Assembly (NCBI GenBank): GCA_009784145.1
Contig: WRCI01000015.1
Location: 1 to 16,796, forward strand
Length of the DNA: 16,796 nucleotides
Reading direction: 5' to 3'
Origin: Methanobrevibacter sp.
Lineage (GTDB): Archaea > Methanobacteriota > Methanobacteria > Methanobacteriales > Methanobacteriaceae
Positions within the stretch are counted from its first letter, which is position 1; each line of letters opens with the position of its first letter. The notes below the pieces were generated by a model. That model saw only the letters and a program-made list of their open reading frames with translations, searched no databases and was not told where the DNA came from. Below are positions 10,601 through 14,250 of this stretch, piece by piece. The position numbers and the translations under genes were made by a program.

Positions 10601-13296
10601 TTAATATAATCTCCATATCCAACATAAGAACCATCAGTAATATTTACAGTTTTATTAATAGAAATATTAACAAGCCCTAAAACATTAGTAACTACACTAC
10701 GATTAGTATCACCAATATTAGTTTCATTGGTAACAACAGTAACATTGTTATAAATCAAGCCAGTACCATTAATTTTAACAGTAATAACTAAAGTAACAGT
10801 TTCCCAAACAGCTAAATTACCAATATCCCAAATACCATTTTCACTATCAAAGTTTCCTTTATTATTAACATTATTAATATCTAATAAAATAAGCCTTGGA
10901 TCAAGAACATCTGTAACTTTAACTTCAGTTGCATTATTTGGACCAACATTAGTAACAACAATTGTATAAGTTAATTCATCATCTCTAAATGCCTCAGTTT
11001 CACTTACAATCTTTATTAAAACAATATCCACAGCTGGTACAACTTTAACAGTAACATTAGAAACGTTATTTCCAGTATTTTCTTCATTGGTACTTACAGT
11101 AACTGTGTTAGTTATGTTACCAGTACCATTTATAGTTAATATTAAAACTAAAACTTCAGTTTTGCCATTAGCTAAATCACCAATATACCAAACACCAGTA
11201 AGTGGATCATAATTCCCTTTTGAAGCTACACTATTATAATAAACCAAGCGAGAATCAAGTATTTCCGTAACAAATACTTGAGTAGCATCATCTGGACCAT
11301 CGTTAGTTACAGTAATAACATATTGAATTTCAACACCATTTGTAGTTTCTGTAGTACTAACAGTCTTATTAACAGTAACATTTACTAAAGCTTCTACTTC
11401 CACACTCACTTCTGCAGAATCTTCACCTATATTTAATTCATCAGAATAAATAGTTACTTTATTAGTAATATTTCCTCCACGAGTAACAGTTCCATTTATA
11501 ATCAAAGTAACTGAATCACCATTAGCTAAGTTACCAATATACCAAACACCAGTAATTGGATTATATGTAGTAGTTCCATTAGCAGAGTGGACATCATAAA
11601 GAAAACCTAAAGGTAAAGTTTCATTAACCCAAACAAAACTAGCATCTTCAGGACCATTGTTAGTTACAGTAACCGTATATTGAATATAATCTCCTTTTTC
11701 AACAATTTCTGTAACATTAACAGTTTTGTTTATAGTAAAATTCACAGCAATATCTGAACCATACAATTCAAAATTTTCATTATCAGCAGAAACATTTAAA
11801 GAATAACCACCCGTCCTATTAAAACGAGTAGTTCTATTGTATTTTTCTCTACCATCAATAGTCTCTGTAAAAACACCATCACTACCAGAGAAAGTTAATT
11901 TAACAGCAAAATACGGCAAACAATTAAAAGCAGAAACATTTTTATCTTTAGTAAGATTATCAAAAAGTAATAACTCATAAGCTAAAACAACAGATGGAGC
12001 AAAATAATAAGAATTACTAGTATTTATAGTGGAAAAGTAAATATCTTCACCATTATAAATAGCTAAATTAACTACCCACCAATAACGGAAACTAGCATTA
12101 ACTTTAGGAATATTAGATCCCCACCAATTATAATTAGCATTGGTATTATCTCCCATATCATTTAAATCAAAGCCATTAATAAAAGTGTTATTAAAAATCA
12201 CATTACACATTATAGTTGCATTAACACTTTTAGAAAGTACAACAATACCATTATTGCCTAATTCATTAGTGTTATTAATAATAGTACAACCAGTAATATT
12301 ATTAGCTAATCCATTAACACCAATACCCATAGTATTATTAAAAATAGTAGAATTAGCAAGACGATTATTTGAAGAAAGTTCACTAAAGTAAATAACCCAA
12401 GAATCATTTCTTCCAGTATAGTTACTAAGGTTAGAATAAAAAATAGAATTGAAATTAGAATTATTAGTGAAAATAATTCCACCATTATTTAATGAACCAA
12501 AATTATCCAAAATAGCATAGTTAGAGTAACTACCACTAATACCCATAGCAAATTTATTATTCCTTATTGTGTTAGTTGATGTGATACCAGAAACAGTGTA
12601 TAATTCAAAATTATTTAAAACAAATTCAACAGCAATATCATTACCATTAATATCATTATTAATCAAAGTAAAATTATCAGTTCCCAAGGCAATGGCTTGA
12701 CTATTTTTAGTGAAATTAGAATCCTCAATAACAGAATCATCACCACTAGTAAAAACACCACCTCCAATGGCAGCATTATTATTATCAAAATCACAATTTT
12801 CTATATAAAGATTATCTCCAAGATTGTATATTGCTCCACCACTAGCTGTAGCAGAATTATTAAGGAAAATACAATTAATAAAAGTCAAACTAGTATCCTT
12901 AAACCCATTAAAAATAGCTCCACCATTAGTAGTAGAAAAACCATTAGCAAAAGTAATGTTTATAAATGTAACATTCAATCCATCATCTATAGTAAATATT
13001 TGAGATAGTTTCTGTCCATCAATAACCACCTTATCTGGTGATCCGTCTCCCTGAATTGTTAAATTTTTATTTATAGTTATATTAGTATCTAAATTAGTTT
13101 TATTGTAAGTTCCAACCGTTAAATTAACAGTTCCACCCGAGCTTGCAGAATCAATAGCTCCTTGAATTCCTCCAGAATCATTTGGATTTACATCAATTGC
13201 AAAAGCTCCTTGCAAACTACAAAAAATCAATAAACCACTAATTAATAAAGTTATATAAAGTCCTATATTCCCAAATTTTTTGGTTTTTGTTACCAC
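1642..13296 (-). CDS. Giant adhesin-like protein: beta-helix plus 27 DUF11 repeats
   Basis: A single 3884-residue frame encodes an exported, probably membrane-anchored surface protein. The start is GTG at 13294-13296. An in-frame TGA lies one codon upstream (13300-13302), so no earlier start is possible, and GAGGGGG precedes it by 9 nt. Residues 1-33 form a signal peptide (KK, hydrophobic stretch, GAFA). Residues of about 36-387 carry parallel beta-helix turns (GGAIFN, GGAIYN, GGGVF, many NNT). NYNWWG at 388-393 closes the helix. A post-helix module (about 394-517, with VVLAYELLLFDN and CLPYFAVKL) follows and is shared with the divergent neighbour. Residues 518-3796 are 27 DUF11 domains. Then come an Asn-rich spacer (about 3797-3855) and a tail of TALP, hydrophobic segment and RRKE. 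NxS/T sequons are extremely frequent. Repeat 14 has an unusual close Cys pair (C2149, C2156). The likely role is a stalked adhesin whose helix tip binds a ligand. The ligand is unknown. Confidence 0.95.
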   Translation of the reverse strand: MVTKTKKFGNIGLYITLLISGLLIFCSLQGAFAIDVNPNDSGGIQGAIDSASSGGTVNLTVGTYNKTNLDTNITINKNLTIQGDGSPDKVVIDGQKLSQIFTIDDGLNVTFINITFANGFSTTNGGAIFNGFKDTSLTFINCIFLNNSATASGGAIYNLGDNLYIENCDFDNNNAAIGGGVFTSGDDSVIEDSNFTKNSQAIALGTDNFTLINNDINGNDIAVEFVLNNFELYTVSGITSTNTIRNNKFAMGISGSYSNYAILDNFGSLNNGGIIFTNNSNFNSIFYSNLSNYTGRNDSWVIYFSELSSNNRLANSTIFNNTMGIGVNGLANNITGCTIINNTNELGNNGIVVLSKSVNATIMCNVIFNNTFINGFDLNDMGDNTNANYNWWGSNIPKVNASFRYWWVVNLAIYNGEDIYFSTINTSNSYYFAPSVVLAYELLLFDNLTKDKNVSAFNCLPYFAVKLTFSGSDGVFTETIDGREKYNRTTRFNRTGGYSLNVSADNENFELYGSDIAVNFTINKTVNVTEIVEKGDYIQYTVTVTNNGPEDASFVWVNETLPLGFLYDVHSANGTTTYNPITGVWYIGNLANGDSVTLIINGTVTRGGNITNKVTIYSDELNIGEDSAEVSVEVEALVNVTVNKTVSTTETTNGVEIQYVITVTNDGPDDATQVFVTEILDSRLVYYNSVASKGNYDPLTGVWYIGDLANGKTEVLVLILTINGTGNITNTVTVSTNEENTGNNVSNVTVKVVPAVDIVLIKIVSETEAFRDDELTYTIVVTNVGPNNATEVKVTDVLDPRLILLDINNVNNKGNFDSENGIWDIGNLAVWETVTLVITVKINGTGLIYNNVTVVTNETNIGDTNRSVVTNVLGLVNISINKTVNITDGSYVGYGDYINYTITVTNYGPDAATNVIVNDTLDYRLVYYNSSANKGLYNNTTGIWDIGSLDVGETVTLNITVWINGTGVIYNHANVTYNERNIGEDDDNTTVEIEVLPTVNITIIKSVNVTEVLNGDTFTYTIYVKNNGPDTANEIIIYENLDYRLELISSTSSSGTSYNSTTGEWNIGSLALGEDANLTLVVRVTADGNFSIINNTVTLDVNETNIGDDEDTVTLEVVKAVNLEINKTANVISVISGQEITYTITVTNNGPDNATNVVVTDILHSSFTNVRASPSSGTTYNSTTGEWIIGNLNIGETATLVITVNTTTKGTINNIANVTSDENNTGNNESNWTVNITPFVDLSVTKSTSATSVSTGDTFTYTITVTNDGLDEATNVYVTDSLDSRLSYLSQSSDLGSYNQSTGRWNIGNLAAGTSVTLNITVRVNSAGNGIIWNTAYANSTEDDGGSATVDVEVDPVVSLSVTKSVDKVNVTNGDSLLYIITVTNNGPDTATNVVVRDGLDSRLDFDYFMIWYYNYYSYSYESDNTIVWTIPSLANGSSATLYIWVNVNASGNFNNISNVANASSNENETNVESNEVNTTVIPDVRLNIIKNVNTTNAFNGDYLTYTITVTNNGRDEANNVLVTDILDSRLNFISSDPNTDVSYDSTNRNLTWNIGTLSGNGVYATLEIVVRVNGTGTISNTATVSSDETDDEFNTTETYVLGVVNLTINKTVDNENAKSGDYITYTITVTNNGPDNATNVVVWDNLDPRLIFRDVSYVSHGSYFLDGSWRIPSLNSGVTATLNLTFEIGAGGAGTIYNNATVTCNENNTGTNESETVVVQVSADVNLTIVKNVNTTNAFNGDYLTYTINVTNHGLDEATNVHVRDILDPRLNFEDIYRITVGTTWDYDSVDGLITWDIGTLSAGASAILEFYVSINASGNFDTIYNNATVSSDETDEESDTTETEVEAFVNLTITKTVDVEGLSNYNDTLIYTITVTNDGLDEATNVVVRDVLDSRLIYNDNYINGITDYKASYIPDTRTIIWNIDTLAPGSTVNLTINVTVNGSGNISNIANGTFDETGNVNGSEVIVEVLPVVDLEIIKAVNVTDGDVVLNGEYVNYTITVTNHGPDTATNVIVKDVLDSRLEYSEYSADVTVTYNESNGEWNLGNINSGDTVTLNIIAKIIGIGIISNNATVSSNETDEDIISNEVEFEVAPAVNITIIKTVNATQARNGDSLTYIINVTNNGPDNATNVIVTDVLDLRLSYENCNSDTGNCVYNPEDRTITWTIDELKVGDTVTLEINVTIMGNGNITNNATVTTEENNTGDENDTASTLVCDISINKTVSNANPNKGDEITYTITVTNNGDNTVTNIKVIDKLPDGLTYVSSETSNDLDYNPENGEWIIDSLDPGESETLNITVNVTGTGTITNTAKLVLESDGEDDDEDPEDSVDIEVIFLVSLEITKKVNVAEGDYANVGDTITYTINVTSTGEDPATGVVVIDILDSRLQFVSTNNDDNASHSEEPFGGTVTWNIGTLNSGESVELEISVIILSAGNGTIVNVATASASELEEDENSTEVIVEVVPLVDLSIIKSVDKSEATTGDVLVYTITVTNHGPDTATNVVVTDRYDNRLSITYEGDYTYVLNDDYSITWTIGELSVDGMIEIIYHATINSYGDGSNIINYVNVSCDENETDYTNNEDDETVILNPYIDISLTKSADMDYAYSGDTITYTITVTNNGDVEVTNVVVTDIFDSRLRDISYSGTYGYDISGNIITWDLLTLAIGQEVTITYSTTIDSYGDGSNIINYANVSCEEDEGNYTNNNDTVEVTLLPHFELSIVKAVNASTAVTGDVLKYTITVTNNGDIGATNVYVYDLLDIRLNYQDFSIIAGWAEYRGITYLGHTWYLDSIASGGEVVFEIYVNISSVGDCSIIYNNVTVNSTDGGNESNTVNTTVTGSVNLTILKEVNINEAIRGDRLEYNITITNNGDDIATNIVVTDILDSRLNFSGASGGTYNPTTRTLTWNINQLAVGNSATLYINVTINDRGDGNIPNTANITSVDQNNSGNNNSTVIVTVLPTVNLSIDKRIDDNIAINGVTNGDSFYYYIYVTNYGPDIANNIVVKENLDYRLELLGAEYSSGTTYNNITDEWSIPILYSGSWNAVRLTLHVQVLSVGDGTIVNTVNITDVDETNNGTNNSTVNVTVLPNIDLEITKTVNLPEVSSGDYITYTITVRNIGLDNATNVVVRDVLDSRLNFTSSSPSDGVNYNSTDCSVTWNISTLNVDATVELNITVQVLSAGDGVIWNTAYLSADDFDGDESSDVVNVNPVVNLLITKTVDLDTAFNGEQLTYVVTIRNLGPDNATGVVVSDVLDYRLTHLNSHATGGNFNYLNGTWFIGDMAVGDTVNLTINVTIHGVGDGLINNTANVTSNQGNNGTNNTTVNTTVLPLVNITLTKEVVPANVANGDVFFYIITVTNNGPDTATGVKLSERLDNRLVLLDNQTTKGTYENDLWDIGEIASGESYSMILFVLVIDASGEPIVNFVNISTNENNTGDKNASVEVDVTPSVDIVLIKVVNATEVLNGTELTYHIIVINRGLDTATGVIVTEVLDNRLTLISSDPSKGTYENDIWNIGNLTPNGYAVLTIIVSVNGTGTIVNTVNVTTDQGDTANATVETNITGPVDLSIVKSVNASSVVNGGLLTYTITVTNNGNYDATGVTVNEVLDTRLILLNNIPSQGTYDGNTWNIGNISVGNTVTLTLFVRVNGSGLIFNNVTVTVDQENLGNNESNVSTNASVNVRLSINKVVNATGKVFVGDILRYTITVSNSGLDTSRAIVVRELLPSGLVYVGSSSTKGDFNHTTGLWTIGNLDGGETVVLYVDVRVDAIGDITNRVTITSEGRLIEVNEDSSPYVLIHIYENTSNNGATNNNTNNKANVTNTQPDDDNKNNNNGNSASTNGSSNDTDKNKNNSGVNSAASMKGTALPVSIAIIVLILSILVLNIRRKE
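1909..11745 (-). repeat. Tandem array of 27 DUF11 domains inside the giant gene
   Basis: Residues 518-3796 divide into 27 units of about 121 residues (roughly 364 bp). Each runs I-x-K-x-V, GDxxxYTITVTNNGPDxATNV, V-x-[DE]-x-L, GxWxIGxLxxG, VTLxITVxVNGxG, I-x-N-x-[AV]TV, and an acidic or Asn-rich loop. Units follow each other with almost no linker, often through a short V-P-type joint. Most neighbours are well diverged at DNA level, so the array is old and assembly collapse is unlikely. Units 17/18 and 9/11 are unusually alike. Twenty-three units carry [LFY]-D-x-R-L. Units 1, 15 and 27 instead have the family-typical L-P-x-G pattern, and unit 6 has neither. Confidence 0.9.
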
Positions 13297-13334
13297 TTTT
13301 CAGTTCCCCCTCGAATATTTTTAACTCGTCCCAT
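13290..13334 (-). other. 14-codon upstream ORF overlapping the giant gene's start
   Basis: ATG at 13332-13334 opens a frame coding MGRVKNIRGGTEKW and stopping at TAA 13290-13292. It covers the ribosome binding site and overlaps the first 7 nt of the giant gene in another frame. The ATG lies in the loop of a perfect inverted repeat (13322-13340), and no ribosome binding site precedes it. It may be chance or a translational control device. A comparable mini-ORF exists before the divergent gene. Confidence 0.2.
13306..13312 (-). promoter_or_regulatory. Ribosome binding site of the giant gene
   Basis: GAGGGGG on the minus strand ends 9 nt before the GTG start at 13294-13296. With the in-frame TGA at 13300-13302 it fixes the start of the giant gene firmly, unlike the other two genes in the window. 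Confidence 0.7.
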
Positions 13335-13340
13335 GAGTTA
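13322..13340 (-). promoter_or_regulatory. Hairpin in the giant gene's leader, just upstream of its ribosome binding site
   Basis: TAACTC (13322-13327) and GAGTTA (13335-13340) form a perfect 6-bp stem with a 7-nt loop containing AUG in the minus-strand RNA. It ends 9 nt before the ribosome binding site. It could act on translation as RNA or bind a protein as DNA. A six-pair stem is weak on its own. Confidence 0.35.
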
Positions 13341-13342
13341 TA

Positions 13343-13385
13343 GATTAAGTCTAAATCCTTTATCAAATTAATCTTAAAATCCTTT
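13343..13385 (-). promoter_or_regulatory. Near-palindrome and short direct repeat in the giant gene's leader
   Basis: GATTAAGTCTAAATC (13343-13357) is a 15-bp near-palindrome: besides the unpaired centre, only one symmetric base pair (positions 5 and 11) breaks the symmetry. The overlapping sequence ATTAAGTCTAAATCCTTT (13344-13361) recurs as a diverged copy at 13367-13385, 23 bp away. Two similar half-sites about 50-90 bp before a start codon could be an operator or a leader RNA element. There is no direct evidence for either. Confidence 0.3.
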
Positions 13386-13440
13386 GTTTAGGAAATAAAG
13401 AAAATCTTTTTCTTGAAAAATTACTTTTGACCAAAATCAT

Positions 13441-13450
13441 CAATATAAAA
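13441..13450 (-). promoter_or_regulatory. Candidate TATA box for the giant gene
   Basis: The minus strand reads AGTTTTTTTATATTG, with a TATA-like TTTTATATTG at 13441-13450. Transcription would start near 13420, giving a leader of about 120 nt that holds the palindrome, the hairpin and the ribosome binding site. A second AT-rich candidate lies at 13461-13483. The six iterons begin some 50 bp further upstream, where an archaeal regulator or activator could sit. Confidence 0.35.
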
Positions 13451-13499
13451 AAACTTCTCTAAAATATAATAAATTATATTCCATTAACAGTAGTATCGA

Positions 13500-13643
13500 T
13501 TCTTTATGAATAACCCAAATAGAATCATTATGAATAATACACATATATTCTTTATGAATAACCTAAATAGTATCATTATGAACAATACATATATATTCTT
13601 TATGAATAACCCCAATGTATTATTATGAATAATATTCATATAT
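13500..13643. repeat. Three 48-bp tandem repeats, each two 24-bp iterons (six in all)
   Basis: Contiguous 48-bp units begin at 13500, 13548 and 13596. Each splits into two 24-bp halves, A and B, with the core TTATGAATAA at the same place in each half (TTATGAACAA in the fourth). A halves continue with CCCAAAT-like sequence, B halves with an ATA-rich stretch ending in CATATA. The core has dyad symmetry (TTAT-GA-ATAA). Regular spacing, a conserved core and a position between divergent genes suggest binding sites for a regulator or DNA-bending protein. There are no spacers, so it is not a CRISPR array. Confidence 0.85.
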
Positions 13644-13987
13644 ACTATAAATTATAGCTACTAACTGTTATACAAGATACAAACACTCCTAATGTAAATT
13701 AAAAGTACATAGATATTTAGTTCTACTGATATATAAATCTTTGCCATTATATGGGGCAAGACTGTTAATTTTTTAGTTCTTATTTTGCATTTTTTATCCA
13801 ATTCTTTGTTCTATAGCAGATTTGATTTATAAATCCTATTTTGGTTCTGTAATTCTTTTTATATGCTTTTGACATTATATTTCCTATGTAATTTTCAGTT
13901 TTATTATTTGTGGAGTCAATTTTTCCTTTATGATGATTTTATAAATGAATATACTTGCTGATATAATATTACTACAATGTATATCTA

Positions 13988-14071
13988 TTTATATAATATA
14001 TGATAATAATTTATATGATATATAACAATATTTATATCGATATATGATAATATTATTTTATATCAATATAT
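13988..14071 (+). promoter_or_regulatory. Four TATA-like elements upstream of the 750-residue adhesin gene
   Basis: Four 15-bp stretches start with TTTATAT and continue with ATAT-rich, partly palindromic sequence, at 13988, 14010, 14031 and 14057. The first is an exact TTTATATA. The third contains the palindrome ATATCGATAT. Any of them could be the promoter of the rightward gene, giving a 5' leader of about 150-230 nt made almost only of A and U. Which one is used cannot be read from the sequence. Confidence 0.3.
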
Positions 14072-14090
14072 TAATATTAAATATATATTG

Positions 14091-14209
14091 ATTATTAATT
14101 AATAAATAATAATATAATTAATAATAAAATATATTATTATAATTAATAATAATAATATTATAATATAATAAAATAATTATTATATAATATAATAAAATAA
14201 TAATTAATT
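14091..14209. other. 119 consecutive A/T bases just before the rightward gene
   Basis: No G or C occurs from 14091 to 14209. The stretch consists of TAATAATAT-like variants without one fixed period. It ends 16 bp before the ribosome binding site, so it is either promoter DNA or the 5' leader. Such DNA melts easily and would make an unstructured leader. Confidence 0.9.
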
Positions 14210-14220
14210 GTGAATAGAAT

Positions 14221-14250
14221 ATGAAGGAGGTGAAAAAATTAAAAAATTGA
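14221..14250 (+). other. 9-codon upstream ORF overlapping the rightward gene's start
   Basis: ATG at 14221-14223 opens a frame coding MKEVKKLKN that stops at TGA 14248-14250. The stop overlaps the TTG start as TTGA. The mini-ORF contains the whole ribosome binding site and has none of its own. Its two runs of A are possible slippage sites. It may be a chance by-product of the purine-rich start region. Confidence 0.2.
14226..14233 (+). promoter_or_regulatory. Ribosome binding site of the rightward adhesin gene
   Basis: GGAGGTGA is a full match to the archaeal consensus. It lies 4 nt before an in-frame ATT (14238-14240) and 13 nt before the first conventional in-frame start, TTG (14247-14249). 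The in-frame stop TGA at 14211-14213 leaves no ATG or GTG upstream. Either a long-spaced TTG or a near-cognate ATT must be used. Confidence 0.75.

Larger units (their letters stand above)
13297..14237. other. Divergent intergenic region between the two paralogous adhesin genes
   Basis: This gap of about 940 bp serves both promoters. From left to right it holds the giant gene's leader (ribosome binding site, hairpin, near-palindrome), a TATA candidate near 13445 and six 24-bp iterons (13500-13643). A less extreme stretch at 13644-13970 shows no gene, only short chance frames and a weak CCAT-TAT-ATGG dyad near 13744. Then come a cluster of TATA-like elements (13988-14071), 119 A/T bases (14091-14209) and the right-hand gene's ribosome binding site. 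Confidence 0.75.

Noticed and set aside
1658-13008. Several plus-strand open frames of 66-103 codons inside the giant gene (for example 1658-1918, 5825-6097, 12697-13008)
   Set aside because: They are antisense to a continuous 3884-codon frame with clear domain repeats. Their low-complexity I/T/S/N content is what the reverse strand of DUF11 and Asn-rich codons gives, they recur at similar places in different repeats, and none was seen to have a convincing ribosome binding site.
1642-13296. Assembly artefact from repeat collapse or expansion in the giant gene
   Set aside because: Apart from the 57-bp match, units are well diverged at DNA level and the frame stays open for 3884 codons with a coherent start, signal peptide and anchor.
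13500-13643. Possible CRISPR array
   Set aside because: The 48-bp units are contiguous with no unique spacers, and no cas gene is present.
13741-13759. Dyad TTGCC/GGCAA with an inner CCAT-TAT-ATGG
   Set aside because: The outer and inner arms are offset by two bases, so they cannot form one continuous stem. It has no clear position relative to a promoter.
13644-13970. Remnant gene or transposase between the divergent adhesins
   Set aside because: Both strands give only frames of about 30 codons or fewer without ribosome binding sites (for example one starting at ATGGCAAAG on the minus strand near 13754). No inverted repeats or transposase motifs were seen.
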